DNA of 47,090 bases. Origin: Aureispira sp. CCB-QB1. Its GTDB lineage: Bacteria > Bacteroidota > Bacteroidia > Chitinophagales > Saprospiraceae. The notes below the pieces were generated by a model that made no database searches, had not been told where the DNA came from, and saw only the letters and a list, made by a program, of their open reading frames with translations. The position numbers were made by a program, and so were the translations under genes. This document shows, piece by piece, positions 18,601 through 26,646 of the stretch; positions within the stretch are counted from its first letter, which is position 1, and each line of letters begins with the position of its first letter. The DNA lies in the NCBI RefSeq assembly GCF_000724545.1, contig NZ_JHBV01000141.1, forward strand, positions 1-47,090, read 5' to 3'.

Positions 18601-20247
18601 AGCATTTTGATCAACAGGCAACTTATCTGAAGTACTAAAAGCTTGCATTTTTACCCCCCCTCCTGCTATTTTATCAAGATCTATTCGTACCGCTTTATCA
18701 TCCTTCCAAGCATCATACATAGAATTTGTTTCTAGTATAGCGGGGCGATCTCCCATATCTTTAAAAAAGGTCGATTGGAATTTTACATTATTGCTTTGAT
18801 TTGATTGAAAATCAAAATTGCTTAATAATCCATCTCCATCTGCCCATTCTCCAGTAGTAGACGTTGCTGTTCCTATATTAGAGGGAATCCCTCCCAATCC
18901 CAATTGATAATTAATGTTACAAGATGCGCTATTTAAGGGAGGTGGTCCTGTGATTCCTAGATCCACACTTGTTCTATCTTGTATGGTTCTACTGACTACT
19001 TTGGCTGGAGAAAAAGCTCCTAATTTTGAATGATAGGCTTTAAATACACTACTTACTCCTTGTCCTGTAACGGCAAAAACGTCGTTTGTTATATTAGAGG
19101 GAGGAATAAATGGTATCTCCCGACTATAATTAAATGGGGTATGACTAAAATCTGTTAAAGCCGCTTCATGAGCAACACCTTCGTTATTATATAGATACCC
19201 ATAACTATTGATCTCTCGCTCGATTCCGTTTTTTTCTACACTTGATACAGAGCTATTAAATGTATAATTAAAAGGAAATTTTGATTGAAAACTGCCCAAT
19301 TCAGGAAAAGAGCTCTCATCGCCACTTCCTGGAATAAATCCCATCTTATAGTTTGAACTAGTCATGAAATTATTCATTTCCATGGTAGTAGCAGGAACTC
19401 CTTGATTAAAATTAAAAGTTATTCCTCCTGTATTTCTTGTTGGCGTATAGCTCTTCTCTACTTCGTATTTCTCACCTGTTTTAGGATCTTTCAGTTCAAA
19501 AACTCTGTTATAAATACTACTAACAGAACCTGTTAATGAAATATTTTGTAACCCCTGTCTAGAATTATATTGACCAGATACTCCCAAAGAGGCATTGAGC
19601 CCCTTTTTAAAACTTGTTCCAACATTAAGAGAAGCTCCAATTCCAATTCCTTCATGTGGGTCATAAGATAAATTAAGACCGAGTTGAACAGCACGTGAAG
19701 TCAACTGTGGATTATAATTTACTCTATATCCTAACCCCTTATAATTATTGAAGTAAATTTGGAACGTATAGCTTGAACTAGCTTGAAAATCAGGCTTAGG
19801 CTCTTCCATCCCTATTCTTTCTTTTGTTTGTAAAAACAAAGAAACTCCATCTGTTACGTTATCGCGCATATGTCGCTCATACTTAACTTTATCTCCATTA
19901 AAATCGTCCGGTAGTCCCCTAAGGTTTCGATTAACTGCTCCTACATTAACATTCCACCCTAGTCCAACCCAACTCGCTTCTTGATCTGTTCCTATACCTG
20001 AATGATAAGCCAAGTTAATGGGGTATCCTCCATTTGGTCCAGGTACCGACAATAATGGAATATTGTAGGTAAAATCGCCCGTATATAGATTGACCATATC
20101 TGTAGTACCCACTGGTTCAAAACTTGCATATTCTTCCTGAGCAGGACCAGACGTTAGTGCATATACTTCAGCAGAATATGTCTGCAAAAATAGAAATAAT
20201 AAAAAAGCAACTATAGTTCGACTTTTTCTTCTAATGATTAGCATCAT
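12667..20247 (-). CDS. giant SpvB/RHS-like shell protein (N-terminal partner of the RHS toxin)
   Basis: This is a 2526-aa secreted protein with a signal peptide at about 1-30. The next 90 residues carry the hallmark of Bacteroidota SpvB/TcB-like RHS proteins: SFEPVGTTDMVNLYTGDFTY, then YHSGIGTDQEASWVGLGWNV and NRNLRGLPDDFNGD. The long centre is beta-rich with RHS-like turns. Near 2280-2460 there is a jelly-roll or carbohydrate-binding-like module (GKKYTLSAWVKRKYDTYN, EVYLDDLRMQPF). The end (FYIYDERGQLEKTKKETTEG) is RHS-like, with no core and no toxin tip. Those are in the downstream 2662-aa protein, so the pair looks like an ABC-toxin B/C module split over two genes. The start sits 5 bp after the lipoprotein gene. 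Confidence 0.83.
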   Translation of the reverse strand: MMLIIRRKSRTIVAFLLFLFLQTYSAEVYALTSGPAQEEYASFEPVGTTDMVNLYTGDFTYNIPLLSVPGPNGGYPINLAYHSGIGTDQEASWVGLGWNVNVGAVNRNLRGLPDDFNGDKVKYERHMRDNVTDGVSLFLQTKERIGMEEPKPDFQASSSYTFQIYFNNYKGLGYRVNYNPQLTSRAVQLGLNLSYDPHEGIGIGASLNVGTSFKKGLNASLGVSGQYNSRQGLQNISLTGSVSSIYNRVFELKDPKTGEKYEVEKSYTPTRNTGGITFNFNQGVPATTMEMNNFMTSSNYKMGFIPGSGDESSFPELGSFQSKFPFNYTFNSSVSSVEKNGIEREINSYGYLYNNEGVAHEAALTDFSHTPFNYSREIPFIPPSNITNDVFAVTGQGVSSVFKAYHSKLGAFSPAKVVSRTIQDRTSVDLGITGPPPLNSASCNINYQLGLGGIPSNIGTATSTTGEWADGDGLLSNFDFQSNQSNNVKFQSTFFKDMGDRPAILETNSMYDAWKDDKAVRIDLDKIAGGGVKMQAFSTSDKLPVDQNAANFTEKLSNTPRTRVIQALTQKQTLEYGTTNTYKYYSPTGEEVSKNADYTPEKEDHLSEISILEPDGMRYTYGLPAYNIEQEDANFSVPKTGDEIPASTTDVPTGGYDKADGVWSKKPEFLDKKKLPSYAHSWMLTSVVSADYVDVKGDGLSPDDLGYWVDFKYQKKSNNYHWRAPYEGAIYMPGTGQDYDDKGSYSKGTKELYYLKEIRTKTHVAVFELEERKDALGASLTENGGKPSNVMSSDRMHKLSKIKLYTIEEYEKTTPVPLKVTHFGYETDSNKELCRGIPNREGNGGKLTLRKLWFTYQNSTKGSSSPYVFHYGVNENYSLKDNDCWGNYKKNGANYPYHQFPYTAQPITNKYAIPNIAYDVNYNAPWNLNRIDLPTGSSMYIEYEQKDYAYVEDKKSMQLYEIMHLGTGFPGGDIRSRTSPTNPNKGSLKNTDQYYGGDLISPDFSYRIYFPLKNAIPDATDPLYSAYTNDMEGVAEWFKDHYIGETKQLYFKAATNLLNNSETNRNNEEVDFVSGYGNLRANTPVADYGVARSSDGSTNAGSGAFDVGYVTLYAVPFQAFGVAKDHLHPIRDAAFQHLRFNRSDLVHGTKSASGTGALFSALPEIISMMSGYKYYYKLQDWCNQIYLDGFSQIRLQVPDGKKKGGGVRVKEIRIQDNWKAMTGGSNSDYKDAEYGQTYDYTIEEDGELISSGVAYEPFVGKEQNPMVTANPYQQANSLQQPNNLFMELPVMMAHYPAASVGYRKVTVKSLTAKDPQQKRMTTPITEYEFYSPKEFPIVFDKTELDKVGPEYKMIPIPGIYTEFRRYEGVSQGYSLTFNDMPGKPKSIVQKTYPNTEKGYKGTIISKQEYEYFTDEDGNISSEVDVFTEDGTYKKARLGVEVDIQVETNENKESSDNFTLDVNLVSGLITVNAPYCLPFPMLASGGVSSTSSSLKTAVVQKFIHKKGILKSTTITTQNSTIKTENLVFDALTSEPLLTQTMNEFNDPIYSYTQKAHWKYDGMAAAFKNVGTIVEANMPKVTTGAQDGLYAINETSFPFIEGDEVYIESKDTWGNWTRLKATVYTVSKATPNATTGYIGLAMMDGSIVALPSIDKITIIRSGRKNMLGAPAGAIAAKKLNYSPNINIGDESTLAFTEESDILNATAIKYRDFWPNAKNCQEADICSSTYCVDPSLYESLNGEENHETAFTKHLKFGNIEIQVDGEPVPASAVTTSGLCPSTIDMCVPTPRDYEVKIILPSTGNPLPVDYTNYTVSGVCSYKGDDILIPCSLTRNLKVDGCDWPTNLTTQGASCEFIKGYFEANFSNYAPERPHKQYECMPKGGLQSFPIIDIFGNENWSPLLPSLITYNFLWSNAPAGLTSNSGWQPPNYPFNNFSDIASRLTNHTGTFWQINAITGELCSYMTLQEAQAMDGTAKLGLRHNVFAPPPLGIVSSTNLGGCHPFYPNYINNDHSQIWYDFKYDVISQNEVTLQNIPHGVHIINNQQVNVGKVKDFDVDQLSITLPTNEIGFIQLYESCTGKLLATEAFNTTGNAIAVNIPLRGVGSHVVEIFETGNSTPKQTVTLDCTASDVIATEVPICDGDNMSYIPSASTNYYRNGTKGNWRPWTSFTYVTERDQSSASIRDKGTFKDFALFNWTGTNGRAWQRSGLATKYSADGYELETVDALGNYSAALYGYNNNLPIAVAQNARYNELLYDGFENYPKGCNAHWNGGNDIVVDYNESHTGEASCKIETNSALFFEPVPLAEINEVACADALSKQGYNRQHVLQYLQEGIETASMNIPKMMRTTTTALDDSVLEPLPTACNCLGKFTPKAGKKYTLSAWVKRKYDTYNIVSYPGVHVGVRFKDITGNQIGADVAIKPEGSMIEHWQRVSGDVVIPNNAASLEIFVFNFGNEVYLDDLRMQPFSSAMQAYVYDKTTLRNTAVLDDNNYATFYIYDERGQLEKTKKETTEGIKTINEGRQYISGTN

Positions 20248-20252
20248 GGTTA

Positions 20253-20879
20253 TTATAAGGTTTTTATTTTCAACGTATTTTGGAAAACATGTTTTTTAAA
20301 GAGTAATTTAATAGTTCCCATTCCGAGTACTCTATCTTCAAAAACAAAGGTTATATCTTGATTAATCGTACTGTTTTCTTTTTTCTTAAATCCTATAGCA
20401 AATTCTACATAGGGTGTGACGTCATAATTTCGTACAAATTGGAACATGACACAAGGAAAAGTATCTTGCCCTGATAATAGGTATAAATCATCTTGCATAT
20501 CAAATGTAAAATAGCCTAATCTCTTCTGGTATTCTTGATTAGAAGGAGCATCAGCCCCAACTGGCGATAAGCTTCCTTCTTTATTTTTTATCCTAAAATT
20601 ATAATGCAAATAGCTCTCTCCTAGTTCTTTCTTTCTAGTCTCAAGTATTTTTTTTGATAAACTAAGACTCCGTTCCTCTTGGGCTACTATAAAATCTAAT
20701 GGTTTATATTGAGCTGTAAATTCAAATTTGTTTACAGTTTTAGACTGTATAAAACCATTCTTGGGATTTTTTATCCATTGAACATACTCTATAGGTGGCA
20801 GTGTTTGTTCATTTGCGCAACTCATAATACACAATAGACAACACATCACAAATATTAGTATCTTATATCTATACTCCAT
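20253..20879 (-). CDS. predicted lipoprotein of the RHS operon
   Basis: This 208-aa protein has a hydrophobic N-terminus ending in a lipobox-like LLCIMSC followed by ANEQ, so it is likely lipidated at Cys-21 and anchored in the periplasm or on the cell surface. The remaining sequence is beta-rich without a recognised enzymatic motif. Its ATG shares one base with the stop of the OmpH-like gene (TAATG), and its stop is 5 bp before the 2526-aa RHS gene, showing tight coupling. A helper role in export or surface display of the RHS proteins is inferred from position. Confidence 0.72.
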   Translation of the reverse strand: MEYRYKILIFVMCCLLCIMSCANEQTLPPIEYVQWIKNPKNGFIQSKTVNKFEFTAQYKPLDFIVAQEERSLSLSKKILETRKKELGESYLHYNFRIKNKEGSLSPVGADAPSNQEYQKRLGYFTFDMQDDLYLLSGQDTFPCVMFQFVRNYDVTPYVEFAIGFKKKENSTINQDITFVFEDRVLGMGTIKLLFKKHVFQNTLKIKTL

Positions 20880-21406
20880 TATTTAGCCTCCCCTCTATAA
20901 CGTTTATTAATATACTCTAAAGCTTTATTTGTAACATCATACTCTTCTTTTGCTCCCATTAGAGAACCATTTCCTGTTGCTCCAAAAATATAATCATAAC
21001 CACTCTCTTCCGTAAAATCTTTTAAATACTGATTTAGTTGACTAGATATTTGCTGTTGGTATTGTTGAGTTAAAATGTTGTTATCTTCTACAAATTGTTG
21101 TTGTTTGACAATGTATTCATTTTTAACTCTTTCAAAAAGTCTTATATCATTATCTGTAGCTTTTTGATTATTAACCATTTGTTCTAATCGATTGAGCTCT
21201 AAACTTAAACTATCCATAATAGCTTTTCTCGCCAATTGCACTTCTTTCATTCTCCGATCTAACTCTTTAGACATCTCAAATTCAGAATATAGTTTTGCAT
21301 TGGTTACATAAGCTGTTTTTAGATCAGTTTTAGTATTCATCATTTGGAAAATTAATCCAAAACCTAGTAACAAGGATAAGAGTATCCATGGTATTGACTG
21401 TTTCAT
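20879..21406 (-). CDS. OmpH/Skp-family periplasmic chaperone
   Basis: This 175-aa protein has an N-terminal membrane anchor or signal (IPWILLSLLLGFGLIFQMM). It then has the Skp/OmpH pattern: a strand with AYVTNAKLYSEFEMSKEL, a long charged coiled coil (about 50-130, Gln-rich) and the closing YDYIFGATGNGSLMGAKEEYDVTNKALEYIN. Skp-type proteins form trimeric tentacled holdases that keep exported beta proteins unfolded in the periplasm. Encoding one next to two proteins of more than 2500 residues suggests a dedicated chaperone. It lies 5 bp after the SprB-like gene and overlaps the lipoprotein gene by one base. Confidence 0.82.
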   Translation of the reverse strand: MKQSIPWILLSLLLGFGLIFQMMNTKTDLKTAYVTNAKLYSEFEMSKELDRRMKEVQLARKAIMDSLSLELNRLEQMVNNQKATDNDIRLFERVKNEYIVKQQQFVEDNNILTQQYQQQISSQLNQYLKDFTEESGYDYIFGATGNGSLMGAKEEYDVTNKALEYINKRYRGEAK

Positions 21407-21411
21407 CTAGT

Positions 21412-23457
21412 TTATATTCTCTTAAATCTCAAAAATTGTTTCTCTCCTTTATCATTAGCAATCTCTAACAAATAAAACTTCGTCAAATCTAAGTTATTGG
21501 GTAGTGTTAGTTTATACCGATTGGTTCCAATTCTTTTTTCAGCCAAGCTCGGCAAATCTACATTCTCTAAACTAACCCCACTAACAGGATCTCGCTTATC
21601 GTCATACACAACAAAATTCAATGTTCCAGCTCTATACTCTTCCTTATAATTAAAATAAACAACATTCTCTACATCTGTAATTGGATAATAACTTGAATTT
21701 AGAATATCTTTCAATTCAGCATATACAACTGGTGTTTTGCTATTTATATTAGTCCTCATATTATAAGCTATACGACGTTGACGAGTAGCATCATCACTAA
21801 AACCTACCATCAAATTGTATTTATCAATAGGCTCTGCTAAAGTTCTTGTTGCTACCCATATATCATTCATATAAATTTCAACAACCTTATTTCCTGTAAA
21901 GCGCAACTCTATGTCAAAGCCTCCTTTGGGATAATGAAAATTTGGTATATATCGATAGTTTTGCCAATTCCATGTAGATTCTCTTCCAACTGTGTGTACC
22001 CTTCCGTCTGGACCAAAGACGATTTGAAAAGGATAGTCTAAGAAAAAACTAGGTACTGGCAATGGATTTGTTGCTGCTTGAAGTCTTATCGCAAATCCTG
22101 CATTATAATTATCTGTATTACTATGTTGATTTGGAAAAGCAGGATGTTCGGCAGCTACTCTAAGCTTTACACTACCTCCACCTTGAACGACATCTATAAT
22201 CACAGTAGGATCATACGAATGTGTCCTATAATCTGATATCGACTGCATAGGGGTATCAGGTGTACAAGTAACATGATTATCAACTATTTTTAAGATAGAA
22301 TTTACTGGATCTGCTTTTTCTAACGTCAACTTGTCTAGTATCTCATACGTTTCAACTTTACTTGCTCCACTCCCATTGGTTATTGTCACCACATAATCTC
22401 CTTTAGACAAATTGCTAATATTATTAGAGGTAGCTCCTGTTGACCATTGGTACGTATAACTATTATTTACATAGCTCAAATCTAGGGGAGATAAAGTTAT
22501 ATTGCCAGTTGCGCCATATTTGTTATTATGATTGATAACCGTCTTAACAACTGGCATGGTAGAACAAAAAGATGATTTTAAATCATAAGCTATACGACGA
22601 TCTAAATTAGGACGTTCATTAAATCCAACAGCAACAACATATTCATTGGTTGTTTTTTGAGGTAATGTTGTCGAATAAATCAAGGAAGATTCTAAGTATA
22701 CCTCTATTTGGCGATTCCCCAAAAAACGAACCTCAAATTCACTACCTTCTGTATACTCAAATCCAGAATAAGTACTAACGCCAATATCATTTACCCCTTT
22801 ATCAGTAAATATTTTCTCTGGCAACCTCCCTCCTGTAACGACTCTTAAGTTAGCATCATAGATAAAAAGAGGATTTAACACAGGATTGGATAATTCTTTG
22901 GTTTCAAATAGTGCTATATAAAAAACAGGTGGAGCTGTTGAACTTGAGTTAGCTATTTGATTTGGGAAATTAGGATGTGTTTTCGCAAACTTGGCGAAAA
23001 TACTTCCTGTTTGGTTTTGAATATCTATTGGCGTTTTATCATAACAATGTGTCTGTTGATTTGCTATGGTATCACCATAAGGCAAATTGGGATTCACGGT
23101 CACACTATTACCTACAATGGATAAAGTGGGATCTCCTGGTATCAATTTTGCTAAATCCCACTTTCTATAAATCGAAACGTCTATAATCTCTGTGCTTCCA
23201 TCTTTAGTTACAGTACAAACATAGTCCCCCATAGCCAAATTACTTAGAGCATTAGTTGTATTACCATTATTCCATAAATAAGAATAAGTACCTGTTAGAA
23301 TTGGTGTCAGAGTAATGGAACCTGTACTCGTTCCACATTCTGTATCTGTTGTATTTATAGATACAAAAGTTGGACTTTGGGCGTATATGCTAATAGTAAT
23401 TACATTATATAAGCATACATAAAATATCTTATTAAAAATTATAGACTGGAATTTCAT
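21412..23457 (-). CDS. surface protein with SprB repeats and duplicated lectin-like domains
   Basis: This 681-aa protein has a signal peptide at about 1-26. It contains two tandem units. Each has a SprB-type repeat (TGSITLTP...YLWNNGNTTNALSNLAMGDY near 45-85, and TGNITLSP...YQWSTGATSNNISNLSKGDY near 315-360) followed by a beta-sandwich segment of about 170 residues. The duplicated segments align through HPNFPNQ/HPAFPNQ and VGFNERPNLDRRIAYDL/VGFSDDATRQRRIAYNM. The C-terminal part lacks the usual type IX sorting signature but ends in a beta-rich tail (LTLPNNLDLTKFYLLEI). SprB repeats are known from Bacteroidota adhesins. It is the first gene of the RHS operon, so target-cell adhesion or surface scaffolding is a plausible role. 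Confidence 0.78.
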   Translation of the reverse strand: MKFQSIIFNKIFYVCLYNVITISIYAQSPTFVSINTTDTECGTSTGSITLTPILTGTYSYLWNNGNTTNALSNLAMGDYVCTVTKDGSTEIIDVSIYRKWDLAKLIPGDPTLSIVGNSVTVNPNLPYGDTIANQQTHCYDKTPIDIQNQTGSIFAKFAKTHPNFPNQIANSSSTAPPVFYIALFETKELSNPVLNPLFIYDANLRVVTGGRLPEKIFTDKGVNDIGVSTYSGFEYTEGSEFEVRFLGNRQIEVYLESSLIYSTTLPQKTTNEYVVAVGFNERPNLDRRIAYDLKSSFCSTMPVVKTVINHNNKYGATGNITLSPLDLSYVNNSYTYQWSTGATSNNISNLSKGDYVVTITNGSGASKVETYEILDKLTLEKADPVNSILKIVDNHVTCTPDTPMQSISDYRTHSYDPTVIIDVVQGGGSVKLRVAAEHPAFPNQHSNTDNYNAGFAIRLQAATNPLPVPSFFLDYPFQIVFGPDGRVHTVGRESTWNWQNYRYIPNFHYPKGGFDIELRFTGNKVVEIYMNDIWVATRTLAEPIDKYNLMVGFSDDATRQRRIAYNMRTNINSKTPVVYAELKDILNSSYYPITDVENVVYFNYKEEYRAGTLNFVVYDDKRDPVSGVSLENVDLPSLAEKRIGTNRYKLTLPNNLDLTKFYLLEIANDKGEKQFLRFKRI

Positions 23458-24043
23458 GTGTTTTTGATAAAAGGTTATTGGCTATTAGGCTGTTTATAAA
23501 AAAAATATCAATGTCACCTTCCAATTATGAAAGGAGACAATGTATTAGATTATGAAAAAATAATCTAATATTTCTTTTAATAATACCTTAATAAGAAGAG
23601 TTTGTTTGTGAAGATTTTTTATGGGTTATATATAAAAGTGAGTTGCTTTTGAAAAATGGGTAGTTGTTTTCATATATGAGTTATTGTTTAGTATCCAAAC
23701 ACAAAAATAATTCATCAATTTTTCATGAACTATTTTGTCATTAAACTAAAACATCCATTCTTTAAATGGATGTATAATAAAGATGCGGCAAAGGTAAATC
23801 AAATATACAGACAAAGCAAGTGTGTTGATGTTATTTATTTTTGAAATATATGATGTAGTTAACTTATTATCAACCTGTAAATTGCTATTCTCCTATCCCC
23901 TTAAAGCATATGTTATGCTCCTTTCAAGACTAAATCCTAGTTTAAGAAACTCCAAATCAGAGTGATAGTATTCCCGTCACCTAGGTTTATTAGGTGACAA
24001 TCCTTGCATGGACGTTACTAATTTGTAACTTGGTAACAATAAT
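23458..24043. promoter_or_regulatory. gene-free region upstream of the RHS operon, with four inverted repeats
   Basis: No gene is visible in this 586-bp gap. It must carry the RHS operon promoter (minus strand) and the end of the CBASS transcript. Inverted repeats: an 11-bp-arm hairpin at 23543-23570 (ATTAGATTAT/ATAATCTAAT) in the operon leader; 9-bp arms ACATCCATT/AATGGATGT at 23751-23773; AGCATA-TGT-TATGCT at 23905-23919; GTCACCTA-N7-TAGGTGAC at 23976-23998. Two minus-strand TAnnTTTG matches occur at 23789-23796 and 23800-23807, about 330-350 bp before the first start codon, without a well-spaced TTTG. The promoter is therefore not certain. Confidence 0.45.
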
Positions 24044-24952
24044 TCATATTCCAAAGTTGCCCCCAAAAATGCGTTGCCATTTTAAAATACTTAATTTTCG
24101 ATTTCTCTCAGAATAAGCATCATTAACCCATTCTGCATAAAATTCTACCTTCCTCTTAAAGTTTTGATATTTAATTTCATCCCAGTGCCTATTAAAATTC
24201 TCCATTTCTAAACAAGGATTCATAACAATTGGCATCACCGAGTGAGCTTGCAACCATTCGTTAAGTCGGTTTACAATAGTTTTAAAAGATGTTGGAAAAT
24301 CGCAAAATTCTATAGAAATATCTTCATTTTCTGAAATAAGATTTCCAAGCATTGTATTCAAAAGAATTGACTTTACAGAGAAATTTTGTTTAGAATCTCT
24401 CAAGTACTTCAAAAGCCGAATAGACATAACAAAGTAATTTTTAGGAATTATTGAATTCTTTTCCATTAGCCAATTTGTATATCCAAAAGAATCTGTTCGC
24501 TCGTATTCATTTGTATTTCGATTTAAGATTTGATATTTTTTTCCAAAAAGTCCATTAAATATATCTGTTCTCAACAAAGGAACAATATCTAAATGGAATT
24601 CTCCCGTGTAGTCTAATGTTATACACCTTGATTTTCTACCTACTTTTCTTCTATATACTGGATTTGCTTTAAACAGTGTATAAAGATTTTCTATGTAATC
24701 TCTTGCTTCCCACCCTCGTTCTTCATTCACCCGAATAACAACATCAACATCAAACTCTTTATTCTTCTTAGCTGGTTTAATTATAGTATGATGAGCATAG
24801 GAACCTTGAGGGTACATACCCTTTATTTGAAATGAACTTTTATCTAAAAAATTTTGAACAGCTCCTACATGACGATTCAATCGGTTAATCCTTGTTTTAT
24901 TCAAATTCACATTTGCATGCATGAATTTTTTGAATAGTGCAATACTTTTCAT
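24044..24952 (-). CDS. second CD-NTase-like nucleotidyltransferase of the CBASS operon
   Basis: This 302-aa protein is a pol-beta-type nucleotidyltransferase. The catalytic set is complete: GS at 50-51 (MYPQGSYAHH), the metal-binding pair D68/D70 in EFDVDVVI, and D122 in FHLDIVP. A helical C-terminal half follows, as in CD-NTases. Such enzymes make cyclic di- or trinucleotide signals from NTPs after phage infection; non-cyclising relatives also exist. It is the fourth gene of the operon, 10 bp after the E2-like gene, and differs strongly in sequence from the 414-aa CD-NTase two genes upstream. It may make a second signal, act as a regulator or be the E2 target; none of these can be decided from sequence. 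Confidence 0.78.
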   Translation of the reverse strand: MKSIALFKKFMHANVNLNKTRINRLNRHVGAVQNFLDKSSFQIKGMYPQGSYAHHTIIKPAKKNKEFDVDVVIRVNEERGWEARDYIENLYTLFKANPVYRRKVGRKSRCITLDYTGEFHLDIVPLLRTDIFNGLFGKKYQILNRNTNEYERTDSFGYTNWLMEKNSIIPKNYFVMSIRLLKYLRDSKQNFSVKSILLNTMLGNLISENEDISIEFCDFPTSFKTIVNRLNEWLQAHSVMPIVMNPCLEMENFNRHWDEIKYQNFKRKVEFYAEWVNDAYSERNRKLSILKWQRIFGGNFGI

Positions 24953-24962
24953 TTATATATTG

Positions 24963-25388
24963 TTATTTTGTATTTCGATGAATACCACCTCCATACCATT
25001 TTCCTGTTGCAAGCCACATTTCATAATAATGTAACCAAAGAGATGTCCAAGGAACTATTGTTTTAGCAATAATTTTTTGTGCAGTCCATTCTTCAGAAGG
25101 TGGATAATAAAGACAAAGATTTTTTCCCTTGTAAATATGTGGCGGATTCTTTCCATTTGGAAACAAAAGTTTAGGATGTTTTATAAAAACTTTTGGGACA
25201 CTGTTTTTTTTATACTGAATTTGAACCCTATACTTACCTGATAAAGGATCTGGTTGGATTAAACCTTCCCAGATAAATTTGTCAGGCTTAAGATTGGATT
25301 TTACAGTTTCATACCTCACTTTTAATGCAACTAGTTGTTTTGTAAGGCTTATAGTTCCTTTATCTTTAGTTATTTTACTCCTCCCCAT
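24963..25388 (-). CDS. stand-alone E2-like (ubiquitin-conjugating-fold) CBASS protein
   Basis: This 141-aa protein has the layout of bacterial E2-like proteins of short type II CBASS. An N-terminal helix is followed by strands (FIWEGLIQPDPLSGKYRVQI and VFIKHPKLLFPNG). The candidate active-site Cys is C92 in KNLCLYYP. The C-terminal helix carries the WTSLWLHYYEMWLATGKWYGGG pattern. In known systems this Cys forms a thioester with the C-terminus of the CD-NTase and conjugates it, priming the cyclase. No E1-adenylation or JAB protease gene is present here. The start overlaps the upstream CD-NTase by 14 bp and the next gene follows after 10 bp, so all are co-translated. The assignment is by motif pattern, not by search. 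Confidence 0.7.
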   Translation of the reverse strand: MGRSKITKDKGTISLTKQLVALKVRYETVKSNLKPDKFIWEGLIQPDPLSGKYRVQIQYKKNSVPKVFIKHPKLLFPNGKNPPHIYKGKNLCLYYPPSEEWTAQKIIAKTIVPWTSLWLHYYEMWLATGKWYGGGIHRNTK

Positions 25389-26619
25389 AAAATGTATTTT
25401 TTGGTACTTTTGAGACTTTTTTTATCCCGTCAATTTTTGTGAGAGATGCATTTTTTCCAGATACTCCTAAAAGACCATCTTTTCTATGATTACCAACTCT
25501 TTCATTATGAAATTCTTCTAAAGCTTTATTGATTGTTCTTTCGCCAAAAGATAACTTAAGAGTTTCCCCTATCAGGTGAACGCCTTGCTTGTTAAAAGCT
25601 TTTTCAAGTGTATTTTTAACACTATCTAGCCACTCTCTAAATGCGTATTCTCTCCTTATATCTGATTCCCATTTATCAGCAAAATTTTCAGTTCGATCGG
25701 TAGGGTTTTCTATCCACCGGATGTATTCCCCTTGAGAATTTTTTTTATTCTCAATATGATTTGGCATTTCATCTATAATTGCCTTGGCTATTGTGTATAA
25801 ATCATCATTTACAAAACTCTGGATACTAGCATATGCTTTTGCTGCTAATGTTGTAATGATTATAGAAATTGGTTTTGCTTCTCTTTCTTCTTCTGATTTA
25901 TCTTTATACTCTATATCCCGATGCCGTTTAAGAATTTGTATAACTCTTTGAAGAGGTGTTTTTAATGCATAAGTGGGGACTTCTTCTATTTGACATCCCA
26001 TACTCTTAGCCATCAATTTGACATGATTATTATAGTCAAAGGACTTTTGGAGTTGCATCTGTATTTTGAACCATTCAGCATACCCTTTCGGGTTACTTGT
26101 CATAAATCGTTTATGAACATTATCAGTAATCAAGATAGCGTTTTTTCGAAATGGATTGTCTTCCTGTATAAATACTTCATTTGGAATAGCAGGAAGAATG
26201 TCAAGATGAAATGGAATAGGCTCTTTTCCAGAATATAAAAGAGTCCAACACCTTCGCTTCTCTTCGTCAAGCATATTTTTATACTTTCCATTAGTCTCTA
26301 ACTCATCTCCGACCATTTCTTTTAGCCGAGCCCAGGTTGTGTCATCCTTTGAGCATTCTAAACAACAAACTAAATCTATATCACATCCATCTTCTTCAAA
26401 AATGGGTTTTGTTACGGTTCCAATCAAAAAAGAGCCTTGTGGGTAAATATGTGGAGAGTATTTAGAAAGAGCTGAATCCTTTCGCCCTAGCCACTCTCCA
26501 ACGCTTTTATACCTGTCCTCTGCTGTTTTATAAAGAGACAATGGAATATCAATTTCATCTGAAATTTTTTCTAAAAGTTGTGAGTATTCTTTTGTTTTTT
26601 GATGTTGAGATACAATCAT
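25375..26619 (-). CDS. CBASS CD-NTase (cyclic oligonucleotide synthase)
   Basis: This 414-aa protein is a cGAS/DncV-like nucleotidyltransferase: GS at 62-63 in YPQGSFLIGT, metal ligands D80 and D82 in GCDIDLV, and D140 in PFHLDILPAIP. The helical C-terminal domain includes LQRVIQILKRHRDIEYKD, typical of this family. It would make a cyclic nucleotide that activates the SAVED domain of the neighbouring nuclease. Its C-terminus (KVPKNTFYGEE) is the kind of exposed tail that E2/Cap2 proteins act on, although it does not end in Gly. It lies 27 bp after the HNH-SAVED gene and overlaps the E2-like gene by 14 bp. Confidence 0.87.
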   Translation of the reverse strand: MIVSQHQKTKEYSQLLEKISDEIDIPLSLYKTAEDRYKSVGEWLGRKDSALSKYSPHIYPQGSFLIGTVTKPIFEEDGCDIDLVCCLECSKDDTTWARLKEMVGDELETNGKYKNMLDEEKRRCWTLLYSGKEPIPFHLDILPAIPNEVFIQEDNPFRKNAILITDNVHKRFMTSNPKGYAEWFKIQMQLQKSFDYNNHVKLMAKSMGCQIEEVPTYALKTPLQRVIQILKRHRDIEYKDKSEEEREAKPISIIITTLAAKAYASIQSFVNDDLYTIAKAIIDEMPNHIENKKNSQGEYIRWIENPTDRTENFADKWESDIRREYAFREWLDSVKNTLEKAFNKQGVHLIGETLKLSFGERTINKALEEFHNERVGNHRKDGLLGVSGKNASLTKIDGIKKVSKVPKNTFYGEE

Positions 26620-26646
26620 ATTAAAGTTTTATGTGTGAAAAATATT

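Noticed and set aside
23976-23998. Terminator for the CBASS operon at the GTCACCTA hairpin
   Set aside because: The stem is perfect, but no U-tract follows on the minus strand, so it is listed only as an inverted repeat.
24044-24952. Second nucleotidyltransferase as a kanamycin-type or MNT toxin-antitoxin nucleotidyltransferase
   Set aside because: It is co-operonic with HNH-SAVED, CD-NTase and E2-like genes, has a CD-NTase-like size and motif spacing, and has no HEPN partner nearby.
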